A stretch of 41,558 nt of DNA, taken from positions 1 through 41,558 of the forward strand of contig JAISCL010000227.1 in the NCBI GenBank assembly GCA_031265585.1, in the 5' to 3' direction. The position numbers were made by a program, and so were the translations under genes. This document shows positions 15,321-24,162 of the stretch, piece after piece (the first letter of the stretch is position 1; each line of letters starts with the position of its first letter). The DNA comes from Tannerella sp. (lineage in GTDB: Bacteria; Bacteroidota; Bacteroidia; Bacteroidales; Tannerellaceae). A model generated the notes under the pieces. It did not search any database and had not been told where the DNA came from. It saw nothing but the letters and a program-made list of their open reading frames with translations.

Positions 15321-15938
15321 TTAGATGTTCAGTCCCGAGAAACACATAAATCCGATGCCCATCAAACCGGTGATGATGAATGCGATTCCCAATCCCCTTA
15401 AGGGTTTCGGGATATTCGAATAGGCCAGTTTTTCACGGACAGCAGCCATTCCCAAAATAGCGACCAGCCAGCCGATACCCGAACCCAGCCCGTAAACAGT
15501 AGCCTCTCCGACATTTATAAAGGCTTTTTGCTGCATAAACAGGGAACCTCCCATGATGGCGCAGTTTACAGCGATCAGCGGCAGGAAGATTCCCAGCGAG
15601 GCATATAAAGACGGAAGGAATTTCTCAACGACCATCTCTACCAGTTGTGTAAACGAGGCGATGATGGCTATAAAGATAATGAAAGACAAAAAACTCAGAT
15701 TGACCTCCGCATACTGCGAACCCAGCCACTTCAGCGCGCCCTCCTTCAATACGTAGTTTTCCAGCAGGTAGTTGATCGGCAGCGTGCAGACAAGGATAAA
15801 CGTAACGGCTATCCCTAACCCCAGTGCGGTCTTTACATTCTTGGAAACGGCAAGATACGAACACATACCCAGATAGTATGCGAAAATCATGTTTTCAACA
15901 AAAATCGACCGTATGAATGTGCTTACTATTTGTTCCAT
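15321..15938 (-). CDS. nqrE: Na+-translocating NADH:quinone reductase subunit E
   Basis: A 205-residue, six-helix membrane subunit. It carries the two conserved cysteines expected to bind the intramembrane iron-sulfur centre shared with NqrD, in YYLGMCSYLAVSKNV and IAVNCAIMGGSLFM. It is homologous to RnfA at 35721-36293 (LGICPFLGVSKKI and TTNCAILGVAI), which shows the common origin of the two complexes within one window. It lies between nqrD (28 bp) and nqrF (27 bp). Confidence 0.96.
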   Translation of the reverse strand: MEQIVSTFIRSIFVENMIFAYYLGMCSYLAVSKNVKTALGLGIAVTFILVCTLPINYLLENYVLKEGALKWLGSQYAEVNLSFLSFIIFIAIIASFTQLVEMVVEKFLPSLYASLGIFLPLIAVNCAIMGGSLFMQQKAFINVGEATVYGLGSGIGWLVAILGMAAVREKLAYSNIPKPLRGLGIAFIITGLMGIGFMCFSGLNI

Positions 15939-15966
15939 TCTGTTTCGTTATTTTTTATGTTCAGCA

Positions 15967-16599
15967 TTAATTTTCTTCCTGAAGATCCTTATTCCTCGAA
16001 CGGTGCACCCAGATAATGACCGCCACGCAAATCAAAGCCATCGGCGGCATAATCATCAGCCCGTTATTTACATAACCGGCATCATAGACTGCCTGGGGTA
16101 TTATCTGATAACCAAAAAGCGTCCCCGAGCCTAACAGCTCACGGAAAAACGCAACAATCACCAGGATAATTCCATACCCCAGGCCATTGCCGATCCCGTC
16201 CAGGAAGGAAGGCCACGGGCCGTTTCCCAAAGCAAAGGCTTCCAGGCGTCCCATCAGAATGCAGTTTGTGATGATCAAACCGATAAATACCGACAGCTGT
16301 TTACTTACATCATAAGCAAACGCTTTTAGAAATTCGCTGACAACAGTCACCAGGGCTGCTACCACGACTAACTGTACGATGATACGGATCCGGTTCGGAA
16401 TTGTATTTCTGATTAATGAGATAATTACATTTGCAAACGCAACGACGGCGGTCACAGAAAGGGCCATCACGATAGCAGGCTCCAGTTTTGCCGTCACAGC
16501 CAACGCAGAACAGATCCCGAGCATCTGAATAATGACCGGATTATTCCTGCTTAACGGGCCTAACAATATTTCTTTATTTTTTCCGGATAATAGTCCCAT
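15967..16599 (-). CDS. nqrD: Na+-translocating NADH:quinone reductase subunit D
   Basis: A 210-residue, six-helix membrane subunit and inverted-topology partner of NqrE. Cysteines in LGICSALAVTAKL and IITNCILMGRLEAFA match the intramembrane iron-sulfur ligands. The C-terminus is short and polar (RSRNKDLQEEN). It is homologous to RnfE at 35100-35687. It starts 6 bp after the nqrC stop. Confidence 0.96.
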   Translation of the reverse strand: MGLLSGKNKEILLGPLSRNNPVIIQMLGICSALAVTAKLEPAIVMALSVTAVVAFANVIISLIRNTIPNRIRIIVQLVVVAALVTVVSEFLKAFAYDVSKQLSVFIGLIITNCILMGRLEAFALGNGPWPSFLDGIGNGLGYGIILVIVAFFRELLGSGTLFGYQIIPQAVYDAGYVNNGLMIMPPMALICVAVIIWVHRSRNKDLQEEN

Positions 16600-16605
16600 A
16601 ATCCT

Positions 16606-17286
16606 CTATTTTTTAGCATTTAAAAATTCAACATAACGATCCAGGCTGCTCCTGATCATCTGATCAACCCCGTTACTGGTAATCGTGCCTCCTGATATTC
16701 CGTCCACATAATCCTGTCCCTGAAGCGTCTTGCCCGGCTTCACAACGGTAATACTCTTAAATTCATTATTCTTAAACAGTTGCTTGCCGGAAAACTGCAA
16801 ACGGAAAGCCGGACCCGCAATCTCGGCGCCTAATCCGGGAGTTTCTCCCTGATGACTGAAATCGGCTCCATATACCGTATTTTTGTCGTCATTCATGGCG
16901 ATATATCCCCAGACAGGCCCCCAAAGACCGCTTCCGTACAGAACAAGGATATATTTTGTCTGCCCGTCTACATTGGCCACAAACACAGGATACTGATTCT
17001 CAACAAACATTTTGGAGGCGTCGGCGGCAAAAGCGTCTCCCTCGACTTGCCGGCCATTATTATCCACCAGAAACGATTCCTTTATCAGCTCGTTATATTT
17101 CGCTTCCGTTTCACCTCCGGAAACAGAGACGTTAACCGAGCGCAATATTTGCTGCCGTTTATCATTTGCTTCATTTTTTTTCTGGTAGCTTCTTAACGAC
17201 TCGGAAGTAAAAGCCAGCAGCGCCGCAACCAGAACAACCATCACGGAAGCATATATAATAGTGTATGCATTACTCTCTCTGTTCAT
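16606..17286 (-). CDS. nqrC: Na+-translocating NADH:quinone reductase subunit C
   Basis: A 226-residue subunit with one N-terminal helix (about 8-28) and a periplasmic FMN-binding domain. FMN is expected on T201 by phosphoester linkage, made by ApbE (not in the window). The site reads DGISGGTITS, with Gly where many proteins have Ala (SGAT). Upstream is the conserved HQGETPGLGAEI. Electrons pass from NqrD/E to this FMN and then to NqrB. Confidence 0.96.
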   Translation of the reverse strand: MNRESNAYTIIYASVMVVLVAALLAFTSESLRSYQKKNEANDKRQQILRSVNVSVSGGETEAKYNELIKESFLVDNNGRQVEGDAFAADASKMFVENQYPVFVANVDGQTKYILVLYGSGLWGPVWGYIAMNDDKNTVYGADFSHQGETPGLGAEIAGPAFRLQFSGKQLFKNNEFKSITVVKPGKTLQGQDYVDGISGGTITSNGVDQMIRSSLDRYVEFLNAKK

Positions 17287-17305
17287 AATCTTTCGTATTA
17301 TAAAA

Positions 17306-18508
17306 TTAGCTTGCGACCCTTTTCAGACGGCGTTTGATATTGCTTTCAACCACACAGTAGTCGATCAAAGGTGCAAATGTATTCATTAACAAAATGGCAA
17401 GCATCATTCCTTCGGGATAGCCCGGGTTCAGCGCCCGGATAATAATCGCAAAGGCTCCCACGAGTAAACCGTAAATATATTTACCGGTCTCCGTACGGGC
17501 TGAAGTGACCGGATCCGTAGCCATAAATACAGCTCCAAAGGCAAATCCTCCCAAAAACAAATGATCGACCGGAGAAACCGTCATCACAACGGTGGTCCCT
17601 ATCAGGTTAAAGACAGCCGCCATCACTGCGCCACCTGCAAACACGGAAAACATGGTTTTCCAGCTGGCCACTCCTGTAAATAACAGGATGGCAGCGCCGA
17701 TCAAAATGGCCAGCACAGACGTTTCACCGATGGAACCCGGAATCAGCCCGATAAAATAATCCCAGGTTGTCAGCGGCTGTCCCAATACATCCACCGTCTG
17801 GAATGAACCGATCGCCTCTTTGGCCGCTGTTCCGATCTGTCCCAGCGGGGTCGCTCCGGAGAAAGCATCCAGCACGTTGGATCCTCCGATTCCGAAAACC
17901 GCGTCCGTCCGGACAAAAACCTGATCGCCGGACATGGCGGCCGGATAGGCAAAGAACAGAAAAGCGCGTGTCACCAGCGCCACATTAAATACATTATAAC
18001 CCGTTCCCCCGAATACTTCCTTCGCAAAAACGACTGCAAATGCCGTCGCTACAGCGATCATCCACAGGGGCGTATCAATCGGTACGATCATCGGGATCAA
18101 CATGCCGGATACAAGAAATCCTTCCTGTATTTCCTCCTTTTTCCATTGAGCCACAATAAACTCAATCCCCAGCCCGACCACATACGAAACAACGATCTTC
18201 GGCAATACAGCCAGTAAGCCGTAAACAAAAGTCATCCAGAATCCCGGATGCAAGCCTGTCGCCAGATTATGCTGATAGCCGATATTGTACATGCCGAACA
18301 GCAGGGCAGGCATCAGTCCCGCGATCACGACCGACATGATCCGTTTCGAGTCGATACTGTCATGAATATGCACTCCTGACGTTGCAGTCTTGTTCGGAAC
18401 GAATAAAAACGTATCGAATCCGTCAAAAACCGATCGGAACATCGACAGCTTACCCCCTTCTTCAAAGTTAGGTTTAATCTTGTTGAGAAAATTCCTTAAC
18501 GCTTTCAC
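17306..18508 (-). CDS. nqrB: Na+-translocating NADH:quinone reductase subunit B
   Basis: A 400-residue membrane subunit with about ten helices, carrying FMN and riboflavin and the main ion path. The covalent FMN site is canonical: DAFSGATPLGQ with T220. The N-terminal segment before the first helix and the C-terminal ETGKYIYGLLVGAFAIIIRA are family-typical. Homologous to RnfD at 33407-34414. Gaps of 21 bp to nqrA and 19 bp to nqrC support one transcript. Confidence 0.97.
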   Translation of the reverse strand: MKALRNFLNKIKPNFEEGGKLSMFRSVFDGFDTFLFVPNKTATSGVHIHDSIDSKRIMSVVIAGLMPALLFGMYNIGYQHNLATGLHPGFWMTFVYGLLAVLPKIVVSYVVGLGIEFIVAQWKKEEIQEGFLVSGMLIPMIVPIDTPLWMIAVATAFAVVFAKEVFGGTGYNVFNVALVTRAFLFFAYPAAMSGDQVFVRTDAVFGIGGSNVLDAFSGATPLGQIGTAAKEAIGSFQTVDVLGQPLTTWDYFIGLIPGSIGETSVLAILIGAAILLFTGVASWKTMFSVFAGGAVMAAVFNLIGTTVVMTVSPVDHLFLGGFAFGAVFMATDPVTSARTETGKYIYGLLVGAFAIIIRALNPGYPEGMMLAILLMNTFAPLIDYCVVESNIKRRLKRVAS

Positions 18509-18529
18509 TATGATTTATTTATTAATTTG

Positions 18530-19876
18530 TTAATTCAGTTCCTTATACAGCAAATCAAGTCCGTTACGAACGATTTTCTGTATTTCAATCTTCGACGTAT
18601 CCACAAACTCGCACAATGCAAAATCCTCCGGTGCCACTTCATATATACCCAGATTCTCCATTTTATCTATATCAAACGCAATAATCGCCTTCAATAAATA
18701 TTCCGGCAGGATATCCATCGGGAAGACTTTATCGTATTCGTTTGACATAATCATGGCGCGTTTCCCTCCACGTATCCGCGCGTCAAGCACATATTCCTTA
18801 TTCTTGCCGGACAGCCAGCTGAGATAGGTATGGCTCACACTGAATTTCCCGAATCCGGGAGTAGCCCAGCCGACAAATTCGTCGACGTCATCCCCTTCAG
18901 GTATTGCCGTCAGCTGATTATCGTACGCCCCGAGGAAATCGTCCGGGCCGACCTTCGTTCCGGTCAGTACATTGCCGCTGATTAAACGTACATGCCCTTC
19001 CGATACGTTTCCGTCCATGATACTGCGTACGGTACATCCGGCTATGACTTTCGCATATCCGCACTTCTTGAACTCCGGGCCTGTCAGCGCGATCACTTTG
19101 GTAAAATCAACTTTCTTTTCTTTCAGCAAACGTCCCATCATAAGGACATCCGTCGCATGAACCGTCCAGACTACCTCACCTTTGTTTACCGGTTTGATAT
19201 GATTGATCAGAACGCCTGCATTTCCCACAGGATGCGGGCCGGAAAGTTCCACTACTTCCACATCTCTCACTGTACGCAAGTCCGAACCCTGCCTGACCCC
19301 GAAATAAACCTTCCCTCCGGTAAGTTTGGCGAGTGCACTCAATCCTGTCTGCAAAGCATCTTCCTGCCCCTTTACGACAAAATCAAAGTCCGGAGCTAAA
19401 GGAGCAGAATTATAAGCCGTCACAAAAATATCGCGCGGCGTATCCGACGGATTAGCCACGCGATCATAAGGACGCTGTTTTATAAAAGGCCACATTCCCT
19501 TCGCCAGTAAAAGCGCCTTTAATCCTTCCGCATCATACGAAGAAACATCTTTTATGTCAAATGATTCATATTCAATCAGCTCGTCCGGCTTAACCGTAAT
19601 GCTCAATATTTTACGCTTTTCTCCACGGTTCACACCCGTAACGGTTCCGCTGACCGGCGAAACAAATTTTATTTCCGGACGACCCTTATCAATCATCAGC
19701 GGAGTACCGGCTTTTACACGGTCTCCTTCACGGACAAGCGCCTTAGGCGTTATTCCGACGTAATGATCGGGAACAATTGCATAACTTTCGGATTTGCCAA
19801 CATCAAAAAACGCCTCCGGAGCTTTCCCCTTCAGGTTTATGTCTAATCCTTTCCTGATTTTAATAAACTTTGCCAT
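18530..19876 (-). CDS. nqrA: Na+-translocating NADH:quinone reductase subunit A
   Basis: A 448-residue cytoplasmic-face subunit, first gene of the operon. The N-terminus KIRKGLDINLKGKAPEAF and the biotinyl-like DRVKAGTPLMIDKGRPEIKF followed by SPVSGTVTGVNRGEKRK are diagnostic of NqrA and related to RnfC. No redox cofactor is expected; it helps bind quinone together with NqrB. The -7 box at 19915-19922 lies about 40 bp upstream. Confidence 0.97.
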   Translation of the reverse strand: MAKFIKIRKGLDINLKGKAPEAFFDVGKSESYAIVPDHYVGITPKALVREGDRVKAGTPLMIDKGRPEIKFVSPVSGTVTGVNRGEKRKILSITVKPDELIEYESFDIKDVSSYDAEGLKALLLAKGMWPFIKQRPYDRVANPSDTPRDIFVTAYNSAPLAPDFDFVVKGQEDALQTGLSALAKLTGGKVYFGVRQGSDLRTVRDVEVVELSGPHPVGNAGVLINHIKPVNKGEVVWTVHATDVLMMGRLLKEKKVDFTKVIALTGPEFKKCGYAKVIAGCTVRSIMDGNVSEGHVRLISGNVLTGTKVGPDDFLGAYDNQLTAIPEGDDVDEFVGWATPGFGKFSVSHTYLSWLSGKNKEYVLDARIRGGKRAMIMSNEYDKVFPMDILPEYLLKAIIAFDIDKMENLGIYEVAPEDFALCEFVDTSKIEIQKIVRNGLDLLYKELN

Positions 19877-19914
19877 GTTTGTAACAATATTTCAGTTTGT
19901 TGAAAAATGCGGTG

Positions 19915-19922
19915 CAAAATTA
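19915..19922 (-). promoter_or_regulatory. Putative -7 box of nqrABCDEF
   Basis: The minus strand reads TAATTTTG, an exact TAnnTTTG, about 39 bp before the nqrA ATG. The -33 position reads GTCT rather than TTTG, so the promoter is only half canonical. Confidence 0.5.
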
Positions 19923-20134
19923 CACAAAAAATTCACTTGACAGACATAAATAAAGAAAAAATTCTTTAATCAATCCCGCAGAATCTCCCGGGAGACAAAT
20001 AAAACACCAAATAAACAGAAAATTAGGATAAGTTCTCAGCCTGTAAAAATATCCTGAACCCACGAATACGTCCCATTCAAAAACAAAAGGAAATGACTTC
20101 CGGATGACAGATACAAAACAACATAATATTTTAT

Positions 20135-20165
20135 TTTGTATTCCTCCCAGCTTGCGTTATCTTTG
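20135..20165 (+). promoter_or_regulatory. Promoter of the T9SS plug gene, with shared extended motif
   Basis: TTTG (20135-20138), 19 bp, then TATCTTTG (20158-20165): a full consensus. The last 12 bp of the spacer, CCCAGCTTGCGT, match those at 24810-24840 and 5900-5931 in 10 and 9 of 12 positions. The ATG follows 49 bp after the box. Confidence 0.75.
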
Positions 20166-20214
20166 TAAACCCAAACAGAACTCATTTAAAAACCGGGTAT
20201 AAAAAACCAGTAGC

Positions 20215-21492
20215 ATGTATACATATAAATATATACTGACCGCCATTACAGGATTTGTCCTGGTCTGTGGATATGTGGACGCACAGGAAACCTATCGAAC
20301 GGAAATATTCAGGGATCATATAAAAAGTCTGGAAATCAAAGTCGAAGGTGAGTTAATTTCCAGTCCGTACATTGAATTGAAGGGAGAAAAGAGGATAGAA
20401 ATCACCTTTGACGCATTGCACCGTTCAAGCGGACGGTATGCATATTCCGTTATTCATTGCGATGCGGACTGGAAAAAATCAGTCTTATCGCCGATCGAAT
20501 ATATGAACGGATTTCAGCAGGTGACGGTCAATGACTTTGCCAATTCAATAAATACCATGACACATTACACCAACTATAAGATCTGTTTCCCCAATGAAGA
20601 TACACGGTTTACCATGTCCGGAAATTATGCAGTACAGGTTTATGAAGAAGATAATATGGAAAACATTATTCTTACGGCCTGTTTCAGCCTTATCGAATCG
20701 TTAATAGATATAGAGGCATCCGTCAGCGGAAATACCGATATAGATTTCAACAGGGAACACCAGCAGATTGATTTCACCATCTACCCCCAAAACCTGAACA
20801 TCGTCTATCCGCAGAATGACCTGAAAATATTTGTCTACCAAAACAATAACCGCAACGATGTACGCACCGACATCCAGCCGATGACTGTTACCGGCGAACA
20901 GATTCAATACACACACAACAGGAAACTTATCTTCGAAGCCGGCAACGAATACCGGCGCATCGAATTTCTGACACACCGGTACAACGGCATGGGAGTAGAG
21001 GAGACCGGATTCTACAATCCTTATTACCATGCCACCCTGTTCCGGGAAAAAAAGCGTGCGAAGACATCCTATTTATATGATCAGGATCAGAACGGACGCT
21101 TTTTTATCCGCTGCAGTGAATGTCAGGATCCGGATACGGAAGCCGATTATTATGTCGTGCATTTCTCCCTGGCCTCCGAACCGATGAGCGAAGGGGACGT
21201 CTACATCACGGGAGAACTGTTCAATAACATCAACGACCACCGGAACCGGATGGAATATAACGCCGAAACGGGAGCTTACGAAAAAGCGGTGATGTTAAAA
21301 CTGGGATTGTATAATTATCAGTATGCCTTCATGGGAAAAGGAGGCGCTCAAACCACCCTGAAAGAAACCGAGGGTAATTTTTTTGAAACCGAAAACGAAT
21401 ACCTGATTGCCGTTTACTACCGGCCGGCCGGCGCCCGGTATGACCGCCTGATCGGCGCAAAATCAGTCAGTAACAGCCTGACGGCACAATAA
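20215..21492 (+). CDS. Type IX secretion system plug protein (DUF5103)
   Basis: A 425-residue exported protein with a signal peptide (YILTAITGFVLVCGYVDAQ). The N-terminal beta-rich domain has IKSLEIKVEGELISSPYIEL and AYSVIHCDADWKKS, the pattern I associate with DUF5103, now named the T9SS plug domain. In Flavobacterium a protein of this family caps the SprA translocon pore from the periplasm. A C-terminal part near residues 320-410 resembles an Ig or carbohydrate-binding-module fold (DVYITGELFNN). The gene appears monocistronic with a strong promoter and a terminator at 21495-21519. It implies a T9SS encoded elsewhere in the genome. Confidence 0.85.
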   Translation: MYTYKYILTAITGFVLVCGYVDAQETYRTEIFRDHIKSLEIKVEGELISSPYIELKGEKRIEITFDALHRSSGRYAYSVIHCDADWKKSVLSPIEYMNGFQQVTVNDFANSINTMTHYTNYKICFPNEDTRFTMSGNYAVQVYEEDNMENIILTACFSLIESLIDIEASVSGNTDIDFNREHQQIDFTIYPQNLNIVYPQNDLKIFVYQNNNRNDVRTDIQPMTVTGEQIQYTHNRKLIFEAGNEYRRIEFLTHRYNGMGVEETGFYNPYYHATLFREKKRAKTSYLYDQDQNGRFFIRCSECQDPDTEADYYVVHFSLASEPMSEGDVYITGELFNNINDHRNRMEYNAETGAYEKAVMLKLGLYNYQYAFMGKGGAQTTLKETEGNFFETENEYLIAVYYRPAGARYDRLIGAKSVSNSLTAQ

Positions 21493-21494
21493 CT

Positions 21495-21519
21495 GTCCGG
21501 CATCCGGCACGTTTTTTTT
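21495..21519 (+). terminator. Putative intrinsic terminator after the T9SS plug gene
   Basis: A short GC hairpin (CCGG, CAT loop, CCGG, flanked by GT and AC) is followed directly by eight T residues (21512-21519). It starts 3 bp after the stop codon. The stem is short, so confidence is moderate. Confidence 0.45.
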
Positions 21520-21619
21520 ATCATTAACATGTTTCGCTTTACACTCAACACTTTTCCTTTTGCATATAACATTTTTCTTTTTTAACCGAAACCCGCTTTT
21601 TTTATTTGAGAAGGAACTC

Positions 21620-21627
21620 TATATTTG
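21620..21627 (+). promoter_or_regulatory. Putative -7 box of the DUF362/polyferredoxin operon
   Basis: TATATTTG, an exact TAnnTTTG, 17 bp before ATG 21645. It sits inside a longer frame reaching back to TTG 21606 and so argues for the ATG. The -33 position reads TTTT. Confidence 0.5.
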
Positions 21628-21644
21628 CAAGCAAAAATAAAATT

Positions 21645-22586
21645 ATGAAACGTAGAGATTTCTTGAGAACAGGCGCAATCATGGGCGCGAGTGCAGCAGT
21701 ATCATTAAACTTTGATAAATTACAGGCAGCATTAAATACAAATACAACAGCCGTGGAGGCGACGCCCGATCTGGTAGCAGTCATGGGAGGAGAGCCGGAA
21801 GCCATGCTGGACAAGGCGCTGGAAACCCTTGGAGGTATCGGCAACTTTGTGAAAAAAGGGCAAAAAATAGTCATTAAGCCGAATATCGGCTGGGATCGCG
21901 CTCCCGAACTGGCAGGAAACACAAATCCCCGATTAATTGGGGCATTAGTAAAAAAATGCCTGGATGCAGGTGCATCCAAAGTAACTGTCTTTGACCATAC
22001 CTGTGACGACTGGAAAAAATGTTACGCTTCCAGCGGCATTGAGGCGGCTGTGAAAGCAGCCGGAGGAGTGATTGTTCCGGGAAATGATGAAAAATATTAT
22101 TCAAAAGAAGTAGCTTTACCGGACGGCGTCAGCCTGAAGTCAATCAAAGTACACGATGCACTCATTGAAGCGGATGCATGGATCAATATTCCGATACTTA
22201 AAAATCATGGCGGCGCGAAGCTGTCGTGCGCCATGAAAAACCTGATGGGAATCGTATGGGATCGCCGCTTCTTTCATTCAAACGACCTGCAGCAGTGTAT
22301 CGCCGACGTTTGCACATGGAACAAGAAACCGGTACTGAACATCGTCGATTCATACCGTATCCTGTTTCAGAACGGCCCCCAGGGGAAAAGTGAAGCAGAC
22401 GTGGCAACCGTGAAAACACTGATCGCCTCTAAAGATATCATTGCTACGGATACAGCCGCACTGCAATTTTTCAATCAGGTAAAAAAACTGGATCTGGAAG
22501 CCGTAGGACATATACGGATGGGACAGTCTCTCAAATTAGGCACTACGGATCTGAAAAACATTAATATCAAAAGAATCAAAATTTAG
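21645..22586 (+). CDS. Tat-exported DUF362 protein
   Basis: A 313-residue product. The N-terminus MKRRDFLRTGAIMGASAAVSL is a classic twin-arginine signal, so the protein is folded and probably cofactor-loaded before export. The body matches DUF362: VIKPNIGWDRAPELAGNTNP, VTVFDHTCDDWKKC and INIPILKNHGGAKLSCAMKNLMGIVWD. DUF362 proteins are often found next to or fused with ferredoxin domains, but no reaction is firmly known. ATG 21645 was preferred over TTG 21606 because the Tat motif then lies at the very N-terminus and the -7 box falls upstream. It is 25 bp from the polyferredoxin gene, with which it probably acts. Confidence 0.85.
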   Translation: MKRRDFLRTGAIMGASAAVSLNFDKLQAALNTNTTAVEATPDLVAVMGGEPEAMLDKALETLGGIGNFVKKGQKIVIKPNIGWDRAPELAGNTNPRLIGALVKKCLDAGASKVTVFDHTCDDWKKCYASSGIEAAVKAAGGVIVPGNDEKYYSKEVALPDGVSLKSIKVHDALIEADAWINIPILKNHGGAKLSCAMKNLMGIVWDRRFFHSNDLQQCIADVCTWNKKPVLNIVDSYRILFQNGPQGKSEADVATVKTLIASKDIIATDTAALQFFNQVKKLDLEAVGHIRMGQSLKLGTTDLKNINIKRIKI

Positions 22587-22611
22587 AACAGTGAAAAGAC
22601 TGTACCTTTAG

Positions 22612-24153
22612 ATGAGAAAAAAAACGATCAACAGGCTGAAAGCAGTAAGGGTCATACTTGCAGTTATCCTATTTATTCCCATCCTGTTCTTTTTCTTAGA
22701 CTTTACAGATCTGCTTCCGGATTCGTTGAGTAAACTCTTGCGAAGACAGCTGATGCCGGCCATTCTGACAGGCGCAACGGCTACGCTTGTGAGCTATTTC
22801 CTGTTAACATTGCTGTTCGGGCGGATTTACTGTTCCGTAATATGCCCGGCCGGTATCCTGCAGGATTTGTTTAACCGCATAGCATGTATCGGGAAAAAGA
22901 AAAAGATGCGTTTCCGCTACCATAAACCGGCAAACCGGCTGCGATATGTCATTTTAGGCTTAATCGCCCTGACGGCTGTTTTCGGAATCACGGAACTGTG
23001 CCTTCTTCTCGACCCGTACAGTAATTTCGGACGCATTGCAACCGGTCTGTTCCGTCCTGCAGTCGTATGGATCAATAATATACTGGCAGATTTTCTCTCG
23101 TCAAAAGGGGATTATTCTTTCTATCATGTGACGGTACGCACCTCGACTGTGGCGCTTATTTCAGCAGTTGCGGCATTTCTTGTCTTTGCCGTTATGGCAT
23201 ATTTCAGGGGACGTTTATTTTGCAATACGGTCTGTCCGGTAGGAGCGCTGTTAAGTCTTGTTTCACGCTACTCCCTGTTCCGCATCACATTCGACAAAGA
23301 CAAATGTAATCATTGTACCCTGTGTGAAAGAAACTGCAAAGCGGAAGCTATTGATTCAAAAAACGGAACGGTAGACGCATCAAGCTGTGTCACCTGCTTT
23401 AACTGTACATCCGCATGCAACCGGAACAGTTTAAAATACACTTTCGCTCCGCCGTCATGGAAGAAGACATCCGCGATAACAGGAGCGAAAAAAGCGCCCC
23501 TCATTTCAAAAAGCCGCCGTTCATTCATTACAACGGGCGCCGCATTAGCGGGTTCCGTTCCCCTGACAGCTCTTGCAAATGAAAAATTCAGGGAAAGCGC
23601 CGCCCCTGTTACCCCTCCGGGTTCCCTCAGTATCGAACGGTTCAAAAACTTATGTACGGGATGCCATCTTTGCGTGGTGCAGTGCCCGACACAGGTTCTT
23701 CATCCGGCGGGACTGAAATATGGACTGGGATATATGCTGAAACCCTATATGTCATACGAAAGCAGCTACTGCAACTACAGTTGCACGGTCTGTTCGGAGG
23801 TATGCCCGACGGATGCCATCAAACCGGTTACCGTTGAAGAAAAGAAGGTAACCCAGATCGGTATTGCACATTTTTACAAAGAGATTTGCGTTGTCTATAC
23901 GGATGAAAATGACTGTGGCGCCTGTTCGGAGCATTGCCCTTTGCAGGCCGTTCACATGGTTCCGTATAAAGGGACACTGACCATCCCCCAGGTAGAAGCG
24001 GAATTATGCGTCGGATGCGGAGGCTGCGAATCCATCTGTCCGGTACGTCCGGTACGCGCCATTGTCATCCTGTCCAATCCGGTACATCAAACCATACAGC
24101 TGCCGGAAGAAGAAGAAGTAAAGGAATTTGAGGTCGATGACTTCGGATTTTAA
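22612..24153 (+). CDS. Membrane polyferredoxin: NapH-like module fused to a ferredoxin module
   Basis: A 513-residue protein. Residues 1-220 have several helices and the two NapH/CcoG-type motifs GRIYCSVICPAG (from about 71) and RLFCNTVCPVG (from 201). Two ferredoxin motifs follow (CNHCTLCERNC, 232-242; CVTCFNCTSAC, 259-269). Then comes a twin-arginine-like hydrophobic segment, SRRSFITTGAALAGSVPLTA (301-320), and a second ferredoxin part with four more Cys clusters (CTGCHLCVVQC; CNYSCTVCSEVC; CGACSEHC; CVGCGGCESIC). It looks like a NapH and a NapG fused into one chain. It should carry electrons across or along the membrane, probably to or from DUF362. The stop lies 9 bp from the convergent DUF5606 stop. 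Confidence 0.88.
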   Translation: MRKKTINRLKAVRVILAVILFIPILFFFLDFTDLLPDSLSKLLRRQLMPAILTGATATLVSYFLLTLLFGRIYCSVICPAGILQDLFNRIACIGKKKKMRFRYHKPANRLRYVILGLIALTAVFGITELCLLLDPYSNFGRIATGLFRPAVVWINNILADFLSSKGDYSFYHVTVRTSTVALISAVAAFLVFAVMAYFRGRLFCNTVCPVGALLSLVSRYSLFRITFDKDKCNHCTLCERNCKAEAIDSKNGTVDASSCVTCFNCTSACNRNSLKYTFAPPSWKKTSAITGAKKAPLISKSRRSFITTGAALAGSVPLTALANEKFRESAAPVTPPGSLSIERFKNLCTGCHLCVVQCPTQVLHPAGLKYGLGYMLKPYMSYESSYCNYSCTVCSEVCPTDAIKPVTVEEKKVTQIGIAHFYKEICVVYTDENDCGACSEHCPLQAVHMVPYKGTLTIPQVEAELCVGCGGCESICPVRPVRAIVILSNPVHQTIQLPEEEEVKEFEVDDFGF

Positions 24154-24162
24154 AAACGGCTG

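Larger units (their letters stand above)
19877..20214. other. 338-bp divergent intergenic region, nqrA / T9SS plug
   Basis: It contains the nqr promoter on the minus strand and the T9SS plug promoter on the plus strand, about 235 bp apart. The 200 bp between are AT-rich with no ORF, repeat or hairpin that stands out. Confidence 0.7.
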
